A stretch of 64,000 nucleotides of DNA from Saccharothrix sp. HUAS TT1 (GTDB taxonomy: Bacteria > Actinomycetota > Actinomycetes > Mycobacteriales > Pseudonocardiaceae). This document shows, piece after piece, positions 35,239-44,836 of the stretch. The notes under the pieces were generated by a model. It was not told the origin of the DNA and did no database searches. It saw only the letters and a list, made by a program, of their open reading frames with translations. Positions within the stretch are counted from its first letter, which is position 1. Every line of letters starts with the position of its first letter. The position numbers and the translations under genes were made by a program. The stretch spans positions 3,100,001 to 3,164,000 of the forward strand of contig NZ_CP160453.1 in assembly GCF_040744945.1 (NCBI RefSeq), read 5' to 3'.

Positions 35239-35835
35239 GTGGCGGAGCAACCGGTGGACGAGCGGGCGACGCCCGTTCGGGTGCCACCCGCGCCGGCGTT
35301 CGAGTACTACTACGTGGCGCAGCGGCCGCGCGTCGTGGTGAAGCGCGACCTGCTGCCCGCGTTCTCCGTGCTGTCCGGGACCTCGCTGTTCGGGTTGCCG
35401 CTGGGGTGGTTGTGGGCGTGGCTCGCGCCGCCGCAGAACGTGGTGGCGCAGCAGGACGGGTCGATGATCCCGGTCACCGGCGAGAGCTACCACCGGCTCG
35501 ACGGGCTGATGCTGTTCGTGCTGATGGGACTGGGCGCCGGTCTGATCACCGGCATCGCGGTGTGGTTGCTGCGGGAGCGGCGCGGCCCGGTGGTGATGGT
35601 CGCGGCCGTGCTCGGCTCGGTCCTGGCCGCCTACCTGGGCCAGCTGACCGGCGCCGGGACGGCGAGCGGCGACTACGCCGTCGGCGCCGCGCCTGCGGTG
35701 GGTGACGTCATAGCCCTGGCTCCGGTGCTGGAGACGTGGTGGGGCTTGCTGGCGTGGCCCTTGGGCACGGCGCTGGCGTACGGCTGCCTGGCCGCGTGGA
35801 ACGGCTTGGACGACCTGGGTCGGCGTCTCGGCTAG
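35239..35835 (+). CDS. DUF2567 family membrane protein
   Basis: A 198-residue protein with a cytoplasmic N-terminus (about 1-38), then four hydrophobic segments (about 42-65, 90-112, 118-138, 165-188). The order bioB-bsaP-DUF2567 is the same as in mycobacteria (Rv1591-type gene), supporting this family. Role unknown. GTG 35239 follows GGGAGG. It overlaps the convergent DUF1445 gene by 4 bp. Confidence 0.85.
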   Translation: MAEQPVDERATPVRVPPAPAFEYYYVAQRPRVVVKRDLLPAFSVLSGTSLFGLPLGWLWAWLAPPQNVVAQQDGSMIPVTGESYHRLDGLMLFVLMGLGAGLITGIAVWLLRERRGPVVMVAAVLGSVLAAYLGQLTGAGTASGDYAVGAAPAVGDVIALAPVLETWWGLLAWPLGTALAYGCLAAWNGLDDLGRRLG

Positions 35836-36593
35836 AGCCGGTACGCCAAGTCGGGCACGTCGGTGACGAACATGTGCCCCGGCGCGTGGGTGATCGCGAA
35901 CGGCGGCTTCGACGCCATCACCGCCGCCTGCGGTGTCACGCCGCAGGCCCAGAAGACCGGCACGTCGCCGGCGTGCGGCTCGGTGCGGTCGCCGAAGTCC
36001 GGTCGGTCCAGGTCCTCGATGCCCAGCGCGCGCGGGTCGCCGACGTGGACCGGCGCGCCGTGGACGGCCGGCATCCGGGCGGTGACCTCCGTGGCGACCT
36101 CGACCAGGTCGGCCGGGACGTACCGCATCGACACCACCATCGGGCCGTGCAGCCGACCGGCCGGGCGGCACTCGCGGTCCGTCACGTACATCGGCACGTT
36201 GCGGCGCTGCTCGACGTACCGCAGCGGCACGTCCGCCCGCGTCAGGGCCGACTCGAACGTGAAGCTGCACCCGATCAGGAACGCGACCAGGTCGTCGCGC
36301 CAGTGCCCGGACGCGTCGGTGGGCTCGTCCACCAGCACGCCGTGCTCCCAGACCCGGTAGCGCGGCACGTCGCGCGTCAAGTCGGCGCCCTCCGCGAGGA
36401 CCGTGGTCGTGCCGCCCTTGTCGGTGACGTCCAGGACCGGGCACGCCTCGGGGTTGCGCAGGGCGAACAGCAGCACGTCGTAGGCCCAGTCGTGCGGCAC
36501 GGCGATCAGGTTGGCCTGGGCGAAGCCCTCGGCGAGCCCGGCGGTCTGTCCGGTGTGGCGGGCGCGCACTTCGGCCGGTGTCATCGTGGTCAT
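35832..36593 (-). CDS. Putative hydro-lyase, DUF1445 family
   Basis: A 253-residue protein of the DUF1445 family, related to D-glutamate cyclase-type enzymes. Family stretches are [43 protein letters not shown] and the C-terminal [17 protein letters not shown] with TDVPD. Bacterial members often sit beside 5-oxoproline or allophanate-type genes; here the partner is an MFS transporter whose stop overlaps its ATG. Substrate is unknown. Confidence 0.85.
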   Translation of the reverse strand: MTTMTPAEVRARHTGQTAGLAEGFAQANLIAVPHDWAYDVLLFALRNPEACPVLDVTDKGGTTTVLAEGADLTRDVPRYRVWEHGVLVDEPTDASGHWRDDLVAFLIGCSFTFESALTRADVPLRYVEQRRNVPMYVTDRECRPAGRLHGPMVVSMRYVPADLVEVATEVTARMPAVHGAPVHVGDPRALGIEDLDRPDFGDRTEPHAGDVPVFWACGVTPQAAVMASKPPFAITHAPGHMFVTDVPDLAYRL

Positions 36594-37855
36594 CGCAGTT
36601 CGACGCCTTTCGTCTCGGGGAGGCCGAGCAGGGCCAGCACGGCGATGCCGTAGGCGATGGCGCCGAAGGTCATCGCGCCGCCGACGCCCGCGCTGCCGGC
36701 CAGGAAGCCCACGGCGGCCGGGAAGAACGCGCCGACCGCGCGGCCGAAGTTGTAGGTGAAGCCCTGGCCGGTGCCGCGCAGCTCCGTCGGGTACAGCTCG
36801 GCCAGGAACGAGCCGAACCCGCTGAAGATCGCCGACGTGGCGAACCCGAGCGGGAACGTGACCAGCAGGATCAGGCCGTTCGCGCCCGCCGGGATCTGGG
36901 TGAACACGACGATGAGGATCGCGCTGAGCACGGCGAACAGGGTGAACGTGCGCTTGCGGCCGAGCAGGTCGGTCAGGTAGCCGCCGGTGACGTAGCCCGC
37001 GAACGCGCCGCTGATGAGCAGGGCCAGGTACCCGCCGGTGCCGACGACGCTGAGGCCCCGTTCGGTCTTGAGGAACGTCGGCACCCAGCTCGCCAGGGTG
37101 TAGTAGCCGCCCTGGACGCCGGTGGCGAGGAGCGCGGCGAAGAACGTGGTGCGGCCGAGCCCGCCCCGGAAGACGTCCCGGAAGCTGCCCCTGCGCTCGC
37201 TGGTCCGGAGCGCCCGCTCGGCGCGCGGCGCGTCCTTGACGTTGCGGCGCACGTAGAAGACGAGGACGGCGGGGATCGCGCCGGTCCAGAACAGCACGCG
37301 CCAGGCGACGTCCTGGGGCAGGAAGCTGAACACGGCGGTGTAGACGATCACGCTCAGGCCCCAGCCGACGGCCCACGAGCTCTGGATGAACGCGACCGTG
37401 CGGCCCCGGTACTGCGGCTTGCAGTACTCGGCGACCAGGATCGCGCCCGCCGCCCACTCGCCGCCGAAGCCGAGGCCCTGCAGGGCGCGGAAGACCATCA
37501 GCATCTCGTAGCTGGTGGCGAAGCCGCACAGGACGGTGAAGACGGCGTACGTGATGACCGTGATCATGAGGGTGCGGACCCGGCCGACGCGGTCCGCGAG
37601 GATGCCCGCGATCGCGCCGCCGAGGGCGGAGACGACGAGCGTGACGGTGTTGAGCAGGCCCGCCTGGCCGGTGCTGAGGCCGAAGTAGGCGCTGATGGCG
37701 AACAGGCCGAGGGGCAGGACCTGGAAGTCGTAGGCGTCCAGGCCGTAGCCGCCGAACGCCCCGACGAAGGCCCGCTTGCCGTTGCGGCCCAACGTGTGGA
37801 ACCAGGCGAACGGTCCTCGTCCGTCCTTGGTGGTGCCGATGTCCGTGGTGCTCAC
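36590..37855 (-). CDS. MFS transporter, sugar/acid:H+ symporter type
   Basis: A 421-residue twelve-helix transporter of the metabolite:H+ symporter group. Visible are the Asp-containing first helix [15 protein letters not shown], the motif A loop [13 protein letters not shown], the [22 protein letters not shown] stretch (about residues 115-137) and [13 protein letters not shown]. It probably imports an organic acid that the downstream DUF1445 enzyme processes. GTG 37855 follows GAGGTGATC and is preferred over the in-frame codon at 37864. Confidence 0.88.
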   Translation of the reverse strand: MSTTDIGTTKDGRGPFAWFHTLGRNGKRAFVGAFGGYGLDAYDFQVLPLGLFAISAYFGLSTGQAGLLNTVTLVVSALGGAIAGILADRVGRVRTLMITVITYAVFTVLCGFATSYEMLMVFRALQGLGFGGEWAAGAILVAEYCKPQYRGRTVAFIQSSWAVGWGLSVIVYTAVFSFLPQDVAWRVLFWTGAIPAVLVFYVRRNVKDAPRAERALRTSERRGSFRDVFRGGLGRTTFFAALLATGVQGGYYTLASWVPTFLKTERGLSVVGTGGYLALLISGAFAGYVTGGYLTDLLGRKRTFTLFAVLSAILIVVFTQIPAGANGLILLVTFPLGFATSAIFSGFGSFLAELYPTELRGTGQGFTYNFGRAVGAFFPAAVGFLAGSAGVGGAMTFGAIAYGIAVLALLGLPETKGVELR

Positions 37856-37903
37856 GAAGATCACCTCGCAGCCTCAGGGGTGTGCCGTGGAGCACACCGT
37901 AGA

Positions 37904-37920
37904 GGATTGTTGAACAATCC
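37904..37920. promoter_or_regulatory. GntR-type palindromic operator ahead of the MFS/DUF1445 operon
   Basis: GGATTGTTGAACAATCC is a perfect palindrome of 8-bp arms around one G. It lies about 50 nt upstream of the MFS start. The TTGTTGAACAA core resembles operators of FadR-subfamily GntR repressors, which usually respond to carboxylic acids. No GntR gene is in the window, so the regulator would act from elsewhere. Confidence 0.65.
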
Positions 37921-37999
37921 CACTAGAGAGCAATAGGACGAACCAACATGCTTCCACTCGCCCTGTGAGAGCGCTCCCACTCCGCTGTCATCCCGCTCT

Positions 38000-38110
38000 G
38001 AACGTTGAATTCAGGGGTCGCGAACGTACGACTCTCGCGACCTGGGTGTACGACTCGCGCGAGAGTCGTGCGTTCGGGGTGGGAGAGTCGTCCGTGTGGG
38101 GCGAACGCTC
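38000..38110. repeat. Palindromic intergenic repeat, locus B (central triplet GTA)
   Basis: Same family as the other arrays. GAACGTACGACTCTCGCG (38022-38039) and CGCGAGAGTCGTGCGTTC (38058-38075) are inverted copies with 17 of 18 matches, with further partial units on both sides (TGTACGACTCGCG, GAGAGTCGTCCGTG, GCGAACGCTC). The right end overlaps the aroD stop, so the array forms the 3' end of the aroD transcript, and the left end lies upstream of the MFS promoter. Confidence 0.8.
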
Positions 38111-38843
38111 AGGCGGTGGTGGCCTTGAGGCGGTCGTAGGTCGGGTGGAAGAGGCGCATCAGGCGGGTCGTCTCGGCGAAGTCGAGCTGGCCGGACGTCG
38201 GCTGGTGGCCGATGAACGTGTAGGTCAACCGGGAGCCGAGCGCCGGGAAGAAGATCCGGGACACCGTGCCGATCGCGCCCATGGCGATCACGACCACGTC
38301 CGAATCGGCGCCCTCGGCCAGCAGCAACGACGCCAGGACCTTCAGGTCCGCGCCGGTCGTCGCCATCGTGGAGATCTTCACGACGTCCGCGCCGACGCCC
38401 TTCGCCGCAGCGGCGATTTCGGTCAGCTCGCCGATCCCCGGCGTGTGGTCGAAGTTGTGGTACGACACGATCGCCAGCGAACCGGCCGCGTGCGCGGCGC
38501 CGACCACGTCGGCCGCGATCGACTCCGCCGACAGCTCCACGTCGACGGCGTCCACCAGCGGCGCGAGTTCGCGGAACAGGTCGAGCCGCTCCTGCTCGGA
38601 GCCGGTCCACCCGCCGCCCTCGGCGGCCGAGCGCACGGTCGCCAGCACCGGCAGGCCGCGGAACGCGCGCACCTGGTCCCGGACGTGCGCGGCATCGGTG
38701 CGGGAGAACCGGTCGACGCGCAGCTCGGCGACGTCGACACCGGCGGAACGGGCCTGTTCGGCCGCCTGCTCGCTGTCGGTGTCGTCGAAGCTGACGGCGA
38801 CCAGCGGAACACCCTCGTCCAGCAACGCGCGCAGGCCGTTCAC
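38109..38843 (-). CDS. aroD: Type I 3-dehydroquinate dehydratase
   Basis: Shikimate-pathway enzyme, 244 residues, using a Schiff base. The family residues appear as ELRVDRF, VDVELSAESI, the general-base His in IVSYHNFDHTP, the Schiff-base Lys in VVKISTMATTGADL, and AMGAIGTVSRIFF near the C-terminus. Many actinobacteria rely on the type II enzyme, so a second dehydratase may exist elsewhere. GTG 38843 is 7 nt after TAGGAT read on the minus strand, suggesting a leaderless mRNA. Confidence 0.93.
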   Translation of the reverse strand: MNGLRALLDEGVPLVAVSFDDTDSEQAAEQARSAGVDVAELRVDRFSRTDAAHVRDQVRAFRGLPVLATVRSAAEGGGWTGSEQERLDLFRELAPLVDAVDVELSAESIAADVVGAAHAAGSLAIVSYHNFDHTPGIGELTEIAAAAKGVGADVVKISTMATTGADLKVLASLLLAEGADSDVVVIAMGAIGTVSRIFFPALGSRLTYTFIGHQPTSGQLDFAETTRLMRLFHPTYDRLKATTA

Positions 38844-38865
38844 CCGCGTGATCCTACAGCGGGCG

Positions 38866-39543
38866 TCAGTTGCGGTGGGGCAGGCCGCCCCACTCGGACA
38901 GCGGCGCGGGCACGGCGCTCAACGCCCCGAGGATGCCCGCCTCGCGGTGCAGCACCTTCCGCACCAGCCGCAGCCGCCGGGCGGGCGACGTCTCCTCCAG
39001 CAGCCGCTGCCGGTCCTCCACCGTGAGCAGGCAGTCGTCGGCCAACGCGTACGCCAGGTCGGCCAGCGGCGTGTCCGGGCCCGGCGGCCGGGCGCCGTCG
39101 ACCCGCGCCGCCTGCCGGTACCGCCCGTGCGCGGCCCGCGCGCTCTCCGCCAGCAGCGGCAGCACCGCCTCGACCTCCGGCGGCGCGGCGGTGTCCGGCA
39201 GCCATTGCACCGTGCCGACCAGGTACGGCGCGCTGTCCTCGTCCACGTCGAGCAGCCGGAACCGCCGACCGCCGGTCGTGGTCAGGTCGAACCGCCCGTC
39301 GGGCAGCCGGCGCGCCTCCTGGAGGATCGCCGAGCAGCCGACCTCGCACAGCGCCTCGACGTTCTCCGCGCCGACCTCCCAGCCCTGCTTGATCGACACG
39401 ACGCCGAACGCCCGGTCCGGCACCGCCTCGGTCACCAGGTCGACGGTCAGCTGGCGGTACCGCGGCTCGAACACGTGCAGCGGCAGGGACGCCCCGGGCA
39501 GCAGCACGGTGCCCAGCGGGAACAGGGGGAGCGTCGTGGTCAC
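38866..39543 (-). CDS. LON substrate-binding-domain protein
   Basis: A 225-residue protein consisting only of the LON N-terminal (PUA-like) domain, beginning LPLFPLGTVLLPGASLPLHVFEPRYRQL, with no ATPase or protease part. Such stand-alone proteins are common in actinobacteria with no defined role. GTG 39543 overlaps the stop of the upstream Nudix gene (GTGA), so the two are coupled; TAGCTT lies 6 nt upstream as a possible separate leaderless promoter. Confidence 0.9.
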   Translation of the reverse strand: MTTTLPLFPLGTVLLPGASLPLHVFEPRYRQLTVDLVTEAVPDRAFGVVSIKQGWEVGAENVEALCEVGCSAILQEARRLPDGRFDLTTTGGRRFRLLDVDEDSAPYLVGTVQWLPDTAAPPEVEAVLPLLAESARAAHGRYRQAARVDGARPPGPDTPLADLAYALADDCLLTVEDRQRLLEETSPARRLRLVRKVLHREAGILGALSAVPAPLSEWGGLPHRN

Positions 39544-40229
39544 GAACCCAAGCTACGGGTGGATGGTGGCCTCAGCACGGCGAACGGGTCCGTCACCCGC
39601 ATCTCGCCGGACACGAACCGGAACAGCGCGGCGGGGCGACCGCCGGACGGCCCGGGTTGCACGGTCCCGCCCGTCGGCTCCAGCAGCCCCCGCCGCGACA
39701 GCACGCGCTGCAGGTTGGTCGCCGACACCTTGTACCCCAGGGCCGCCGAGTACAGCGAGCGCAGCGCGGAGATGGTGAACTCCGGCGGCGCCAGCGCGAA
39801 CCCGAGGTTGGTGTAGGACAGCTTGGACGCGAGCCGGTTGCGGGCGCGGCGGCAGATCAGCTCGTGGTCGAACGCCGTCGCGGGCAGGGCGTCCACCGGG
39901 TGCCAGGCGGTGTCGGACGGCACCACCGGGTCCATGTGCGAGGGCACCAGGCCGAGGAACGCGGTCGCGACGACCCGGGGTCCGGGCACCCGCGCTGGGT
40001 TGCTGAACACCGCCAGCTGCTCGACGTGTGACAACTGTCGCACGTCGACCTTCTCGGCCAGCTGGCGGCGGATCGAGGCCTCGACGTCCTCGTCGTCGCC
40101 CAGCCCGCCACCGGGCAGTGACCAGCGGTGAGCGTGCGGTTCCCGAGCGCGCTCCCACAGCATGACCTGGAGTGATCCGGCTCTCACCTGGAGCACCGCG
40201 GCCAAAACCTCATGTCCCGCCAGTCCCAC
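39540..40229 (-). CDS. nrtR: NrtR-like Nudix-domain transcriptional regulator of NAD synthesis
   Basis: A 229-residue protein with an N-terminal Nudix fold and a C-terminal winged helix ([33 protein letters not shown]). The Nudix box is degenerate: after GGGLGDDED the catalytic R-E-U-x-E-E is RQLAEK, so hydrolysis is unlikely. This is the layout of NrtR repressors that sense ADP-ribose or NAD metabolites. It is divergent from nadABC over 64 bp with a palindrome. GTG 40229 is chosen to begin [13 protein letters not shown]; a longer frame would run through the nadA operator. Confidence 0.85.
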   Translation of the reverse strand: MGLAGHEVLAAVLQVRAGSLQVMLWERAREPHAHRWSLPGGGLGDDEDVEASIRRQLAEKVDVRQLSHVEQLAVFSNPARVPGPRVVATAFLGLVPSHMDPVVPSDTAWHPVDALPATAFDHELICRRARNRLASKLSYTNLGFALAPPEFTISALRSLYSAALGYKVSATNLQRVLSRRGLLEPTGGTVQPGPSGGRPAALFRFVSGEMRVTDPFAVLRPPSTRSLGS

Positions 40230-40237
40230 TCGGCTGA

Positions 40238-40273
40238 TACTATCGGCCCTGTTTTCGACCGATAGGCGAAAAC
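40238..40273 (+). promoter_or_regulatory. nadA promoter and predicted NrtR operator
   Basis: TACTAT (40238-40243) is a good -10. Just downstream, GTTTTCG (40251-40257) and CGAAAAC (40267-40273) are perfect inverted arms separated by 9 nt, and a second overlapping dyad CTATCGG/CCGATAG spans 40240-40265. AT-rich arms in a GC-rich genome, placed at the nadA transcription start and next to the NrtR-like gene, suggest a repressor site. Confidence 0.68.
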
Positions 40274-40293
40274 CTGGTCCAAGGGAGGAACCC

Positions 40294-41313
40294 ATGGTCG
40301 CCACCGCCTACGTGGAGCGCGCCTCCGACGGCGCCTACGACGGCATCGCGCCGGACGCCGCCTGGCGGGACGAGGTGCTGGAGCTGGCCCGCCAGCGGGA
40401 CGCGGTGATCCTGGCGCACAACTACCAGCTCCCCGAGATCCAGGACATCGCCCACCACACCGGCGACTCGCTGGCGCTGAGCCGCATCGCCGCCGCGAGC
40501 GACGCGTCCACCATCGTCTTCTGCGGCGTGCACTTCATGGCCGAGACCGCGAAGATCCTGGCGCCGCACAAGACCGTGCTGATCCCGGACGAGCGGGCGG
40601 GCTGCTCGCTGGCCGACTCGATCACCGGCGAGCAGCTGCGCGAGTGGAAGGCCGAGCACCCCGGCGCGGTCGTCGTCTCCTACGTCAACACCACGGCCGA
40701 GGTGAAGGCGGAGACCGACATCTGCTGCACCTCGTCGAACGCGGTGGACGTGGTGCGGTCCATCCCGGCCGACCGGGAGGTGCTGTTCCTGCCGGACCAG
40801 TTCCTCGGCGCGCACGTCAAGCGCGAGACGGGCCGGGAGAACCTGCGCGTCTGGGCGGGCGAGTGCCACGTGCACGCGGGCATCAACGGCCCGGAGCTGG
40901 CCGAGCGCGCGGCGGCGAACCCGGACGCCGACCTGTTCATCCACCCCGAGTGCGGGTGCGCCACGTCGGCGCTCTACCTCGCGGGGGAGGGCACCGTGCC
41001 CGCCGACAAGGTGAAGATCCTGTCGACCGGCGACATGATCACCGCCGCCCGGCGGACCAGCGCGAAGTCGGTGCTGGTGGCCACCGAGATCGGCATGCTG
41101 CACCAGCTGCGCCGGGCCGCGCCGGAGATCGACTTCCGGGCGGTGAACGACCGGGCGTCGTGCCGGTACATGAAGATGATCACCCCGGCGGCCCTGCTGC
41201 GCGGCCTGCGCGAGAACCGGGACGAGGTGCACGTGGACCTGGAGACCGCGAAGCGGGCGCAGGGCGCGGTGCAGCGCATGATCGAGATCGGGCAGCCCGG
41301 CGGCGGGGAATGA
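40294..41313 (+). CDS. nadA: Quinolinate synthase NadA
   Basis: Iron-sulfur enzyme condensing iminoaspartate with dihydroxyacetone phosphate to quinolinate. The 339 residues show [38 protein letters not shown], the cluster cysteines in [19 protein letters not shown] and [13 protein letters not shown] 40294 follows AAGGGAGGAA. The stop overlaps the nadB ATG (ATGA). First gene of the nadABC operon. Confidence 0.97.
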   Translation: MVATAYVERASDGAYDGIAPDAAWRDEVLELARQRDAVILAHNYQLPEIQDIAHHTGDSLALSRIAAASDASTIVFCGVHFMAETAKILAPHKTVLIPDERAGCSLADSITGEQLREWKAEHPGAVVVSYVNTTAEVKAETDICCTSSNAVDVVRSIPADREVLFLPDQFLGAHVKRETGRENLRVWAGECHVHAGINGPELAERAAANPDADLFIHPECGCATSALYLAGEGTVPADKVKILSTGDMITAARRTSAKSVLVATEIGMLHQLRRAAPEIDFRAVNDRASCRYMKMITPAALLRGLRENRDEVHVDLETAKRAQGAVQRMIEIGQPGGGE

Positions 41314-42953
41314 GCACCCCGCTGGTGACCACCCCGCTGTGGGAGGCCCGTGCCGACCTGCTGGTCGTCGGCACGGGGGTGGCCGGGCTGACGGCGGCGC
41401 TGCGCGCGCGTGAGCTGGGGCTGCGGGTCCTGGTGGTGACCAAGGCCGCCGGCGAGGACGGCAACACCCGGTGGGCGCAGGGCGGCGTGGCCGTCGTGCT
41501 GCCCGGCGAGCACGACGAGGGCGACACGGTCGACGCGCACGTGCGCGACACGCTGGTGGCGGGCGCCGGGCTGTGCGACGAGGCCGCCGTCGCGGCGATC
41601 ATCGCGGGCGGTCCGGCGGCGGTGGCCCGGCTGCGCGAGCGCGGCGCGGTGTTCGACGCCGCGCCGACCGGTGGGCTGGCCCGCACGCGGGAGGGCGGGC
41701 ACAGCGCGTTCCGGGTGGTGCACGCGGGCGGCGACGCGACCGGCGCGGAGGTCGAGCGCGCGTTGCTGGCGGCGGCGTCCGACGGTCGGGTGCCGGTGCT
41801 GGAGAACCACGTCGCGGTGGACGCGGTGCGCACGCCGCTCGGCCAGGTGTGCGGCCTGCTGGTGCTGGACGGCAACGGCGTGCCCGGCGTGCTCGGCGCG
41901 CCCGCCGTGCTGCTGGCCAGCGGCGGCCTCGGCCAGCTCTACCAGGCCACGTCCAACCCGGAGGTGGCCACCGGCGACGGCCTGGCGCTGGCGCTGCGCG
42001 CGGGCGCGGTGGCGGCGGACGTCGAGTTCGTGCAGTTCCACCCGACCGTGCTCTACACCGGGCGCGGCGCGCGTGGCCGCTGCCCGCTGGTGACGGAGGC
42101 GGTGCGCGGCGAGGGCGCGGTGCTGCTCGACGCGACCGGCGCGCGCGTCATGCGCGGCGTGCACCCGCTGGAGGACCTGGCGCCGCGCGACGTGGTGGCG
42201 GCGGCGATCACCCGGCACGTGGCGGGCGCGCCGGGCGGCGTGGACGACCACGTGTTCCTGGACGCCACCGGCATCGCCGACTTCGCGCGCCGGTTCCCGA
42301 CCGTGCACGCGGCCTGCCTCGCGGCGGGGGTGGACCCGGCGGGCGAGCCGATCCCGGTCGCGCCCGCGGCGCACTTCGCGTGCGGCGGCGTCGTGTCCGA
42401 CGTGGCCGGTCGAACCGGTGTGACCGGCCTGTACGCGGCGGGCGAGGTGGCCCGCACCGGGCTGCACGGCGCGAACCGGCTGGCGTCCAACAGCCTGCTG
42501 GAGGGCCTGGTCGTCGGCACGCGGGCCGCCGAGGCGGTGGCCGCGGACCTGGCGCTGGGCGTGCTGGCGCCCGCCTCGGCCTCGGCGTCGGTCGCGATCG
42601 AGCTGCCGACGGCGCCGGTCGCCGACCGGGACTCGCTGCAGCGGGTGATGTCGCGGTACGCGGCGATCGGCCGGGACGCCGAGGGCCTGGCCGTGGTCGG
42701 CTCGGTGCTCGACCTGTCCACCGCGGACCGGCGGCTGACCAGCCGGGAGCTGGTGGAGGACGCGGCGCTCACCGTGGCGGCGCGGGCGTTGATCGCGGCG
42801 GCGGCGCGGCGCGAGGAGTCGCGCGGCTGCCACGTGCGCACCGATTTCACCGAGCGGGACGACGTGGCGTGGCAGCGCGGCCAGGTGGTCCGGCTCAACC
42901 CGTCCGGCCAGCCGGTGCTGGCGGACCCCGTGGTGGCGAGGGGAGTGGCGTGA
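41310..42953 (+). CDS. nadB: L-aspartate oxidase NadB
   Basis: FAD enzyme making iminoaspartate for NadA. The 547 residues contain the dinucleotide fold [15 protein letters not shown], the flavin loop [25 protein letters not shown], the active-site HFACGGV and the FAD tail [26 protein letters not shown]. The C-terminal helical domain ends [11 protein letters not shown]. It overlaps nadA by 4 bp and nadC by 4 bp. Confidence 0.97.
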   Translation: MSTPLVTTPLWEARADLLVVGTGVAGLTAALRARELGLRVLVVTKAAGEDGNTRWAQGGVAVVLPGEHDEGDTVDAHVRDTLVAGAGLCDEAAVAAIIAGGPAAVARLRERGAVFDAAPTGGLARTREGGHSAFRVVHAGGDATGAEVERALLAAASDGRVPVLENHVAVDAVRTPLGQVCGLLVLDGNGVPGVLGAPAVLLASGGLGQLYQATSNPEVATGDGLALALRAGAVAADVEFVQFHPTVLYTGRGARGRCPLVTEAVRGEGAVLLDATGARVMRGVHPLEDLAPRDVVAAAITRHVAGAPGGVDDHVFLDATGIADFARRFPTVHAACLAAGVDPAGEPIPVAPAAHFACGGVVSDVAGRTGVTGLYAAGEVARTGLHGANRLASNSLLEGLVVGTRAAEAVAADLALGVLAPASASASVAIELPTAPVADRDSLQRVMSRYAAIGRDAEGLAVVGSVLDLSTADRRLTSRELVEDAALTVAARALIAAAARREESRGCHVRTDFTERDDVAWQRGQVVRLNPSGQPVLADPVVARGVA

Positions 42954-43789
42954 AGCACGGACTCGACCTGGAGGACGCGCGTCGCGTGATCGCGGCGGCG
43001 TTGGCGGAGGACCTGCGCTACGGCGCGGACGCGACGACCGAGGCGACGGTGGCCGCGGACGCGGTCGCGGTGGCCGAGCTGACCCCGCGCGTGGCCGGCG
43101 CGCTGGCCGGCATCCCGGTGGCGCTGGAGGCGTTCCGGCAGGTCACCGACGTGGAGGTGCTCGAACAGCGGGAGGACGGCGACAAGGCCGTCCCCGGCGA
43201 GCCCGCGCTGGTCCTGCGCGGACCGGTGCGCGGCCTGCTCACCGCCGAGCGCACCGCGTTGAACCTGCTGTGCCACCTGTCCGGCGTGGCCACGTTGACC
43301 GCGGCCTGGGTGGCCGAGGTCGAGGGCACCGGCGCGGCCGTGCGGGACTCCCGCAAGACCCTGCCGGGCCTGCGGCTGCTGGAGAAGTACGCGGTCCGCT
43401 GCGGCGGCGGCGTCAACCACCGGCTCGGGCTCGGCGACGCGGTGCTGATCAAGGACAACCACGTGCGGGCCGCCGGTTCGGTGCGGGCGGCGATGGCCGC
43501 CGTGCGCGCCCACGCGCCGCACCTGGAGTGCGAGGTCGAGGTGGACTCGCTCGACCAGCTGGACGAGGCCGTCGCCGAGGGCGCGGAACTGGTGCTGTTG
43601 GACAACTTCACCGTCGCCGACTGCGCCGAGGCGGTGCGCCGGGTGGCGGGCGCGGTCCGGCTGGAGGCGTCCGGCGGGCTGACGCTGGACGTGGCCAGGG
43701 CCTACGCCGGGACCGGCGTCGACTACCTGGCCGTCGGCGGCCTCACGCACTCGGCCCCGGCGCTCGACCTGGGGCTCGACCTGCGCTAG
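42950..43789 (+). CDS. nadC: Nicotinate-nucleotide pyrophosphorylase NadC
   Basis: Quinolinate phosphoribosyltransferase, 279 residues, producing nicotinate mononucleotide. Motifs visible are LTAERTALNLLCHLSGVAT, VRDSRKTLPGLRLLEKYAVRCGGG split around the PRPP site, LIKDNHV, ECEVEVDSLDQL and the phosphate-binding VRLEASGGLTLD. GTG 42950 overlaps the nadB stop (GTGA). Last gene of the operon; a strong hairpin follows. Confidence 0.97.
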   Translation: MKHGLDLEDARRVIAAALAEDLRYGADATTEATVAADAVAVAELTPRVAGALAGIPVALEAFRQVTDVEVLEQREDGDKAVPGEPALVLRGPVRGLLTAERTALNLLCHLSGVATLTAAWVAEVEGTGAAVRDSRKTLPGLRLLEKYAVRCGGGVNHRLGLGDAVLIKDNHVRAAGSVRAAMAAVRAHAPHLECEVEVDSLDQLDEAVAEGAELVLLDNFTVADCAEAVRRVAGAVRLEASGGLTLDVARAYAGTGVDYLAVGGLTHSAPALDLGLDLR

Positions 43790-43803
43790 TCGTCGGAGGT
43801 GGG

Positions 43804-43838
43804 GCGCACCCGCGCCAGGGGCGGCGGCGCGGGTGCGC
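43804..43838. terminator. Bidirectional terminator between nadC and the PRC/DUF2382 gene
   Basis: GCGCACCCGCGCC (43804-43816) pairs perfectly with GGCGCGGGTGCGC (43826-43838) around a 9-nt loop. It lies 14 nt after the nadC stop and 5 nt from the stop of the convergent gene. Confidence 0.85.
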
Positions 43839-43843
43839 ACCGA

Positions 43844-44725
43844 TCAGGAGTCGCGCCGCCCGGTCCGGTCGTCGCGCTCCACGTCCACCTGCTCGCTGCG
43901 CACGTCGTCGCGCACGTGCTGCTGCTCGGTCACGGTCTGCTTCTCCAGCCGCACCTGCTCCACCGGCCTGGTCGTCTTGTCGACCACCGGCTCCTGGCGG
44001 CGCAGGGTGACCTCGGCCTCCTCGTCGGCGAACGCGCCCTCGGTGGCCGTGCCCTCGGCCGGCTCGCGCACCACGCGGACCTCCTCGTGGCTCACCGGCA
44101 CCGAGACGTCCTTGTGCTCGGTCACGGTGTGCTTGACCAGGCGCACCCGGCCGGCGTCCACCTCGCGGGTGCCGACGTGCAGGTCCTCCTCGAAGCGGGT
44201 GACCGAGTCGCCGGTCCCGTGACGGGCGTGCTGGCCCGAGGTCGGCATCGGCGCGGCGGTCTGCCCGCGCACGTCGCCACGCGTCTCGCCGCGTGCTTCG
44301 GCACGCGTCTCGCCGCGGATCTCGTCCCGGGTCTGGCCTGCGGTCGGGATGGGCGTGGTGTCGGCGCGGTCGCGGCCCGGCAGGCGGTCGTGGTCGCCGC
44401 TGCGGTGGGCCGGGATCAGGCCGTAGTGCTCGTACAGCTCGTCCTGCTGGCGGTCGGACATGTGCTCGTCGGACACGTCGATCTTGGGCGCGTCCTTCAC
44501 CTGCTCCTTGTCGACGTGCACCCGGACGACGCCCTCGCCCAGGGTGGCGTCCTGGATCGGCACGAACGACTCCTTCAAGCCGAACAGGCCGGTGTGCACC
44601 GAGGCCCACATCGGCCGGCCGTCCCGGTCGTCGAGCCAGACCTGCTTCACCGAGCCGATCCGCTCTCCGTGCTCGTCGATCACGTCGCAGTCGTACAGGC
44701 GGTCCACTTCGGCCTGGTTGATCAT
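43844..44725 (-). CDS. PRC-barrel and DUF2382 domain stress-type protein
   Basis: A 293-residue hydrophilic protein. Residues about 3-80 form a PRC-barrel (DCDVIDEHGERIGSVKQVWL, GLFGLKESFVPIQDA). A charged linker (about 110-175) has short repeats of the type GETRAEARGETRGDVRG. The C-terminal DUF2382 region has ERVR-like repeats (LVKHTVTEHKDVSVPVSHEE, LEKQTVTEQQHVRDDV). Members are often stress-induced and general in function. ATG 44725 starts INQAEVDRLYD after a GGGG tract. Confidence 0.9.
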   Translation of the reverse strand: MINQAEVDRLYDCDVIDEHGERIGSVKQVWLDDRDGRPMWASVHTGLFGLKESFVPIQDATLGEGVVRVHVDKEQVKDAPKIDVSDEHMSDRQQDELYEHYGLIPAHRSGDHDRLPGRDRADTTPIPTAGQTRDEIRGETRAEARGETRGDVRGQTAAPMPTSGQHARHGTGDSVTRFEEDLHVGTREVDAGRVRLVKHTVTEHKDVSVPVSHEEVRVVREPAEGTATEGAFADEEAEVTLRRQEPVVDKTTRPVEQVRLEKQTVTEQQHVRDDVRSEQVDVERDDRTGRRDS

Positions 44726-44836
44726 GGCCAGGGTCCCCTTCGCGTGTCGTGTACGTCCCGGGAAGGGCTTCCCGACGCGAAGGGGCACCTATTCGGCCGT
44801 CACCTCTTCGTGTGAAGGCACCCACTCGAAAGAAAT

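Noticed and set aside
29749..37855. Secondary-metabolite cluster around the P450 and MFS transporter
   Set aside because: No polyketide, peptide, terpene or tailoring core enzyme is nearby; neighbours are biotin and primary-metabolism genes.
35832..37855. 5-oxoprolinase operon
   Set aside because: DUF1445 genes often accompany pxpABC, but no pxpA, pxpB or pxpC-like gene is present here.
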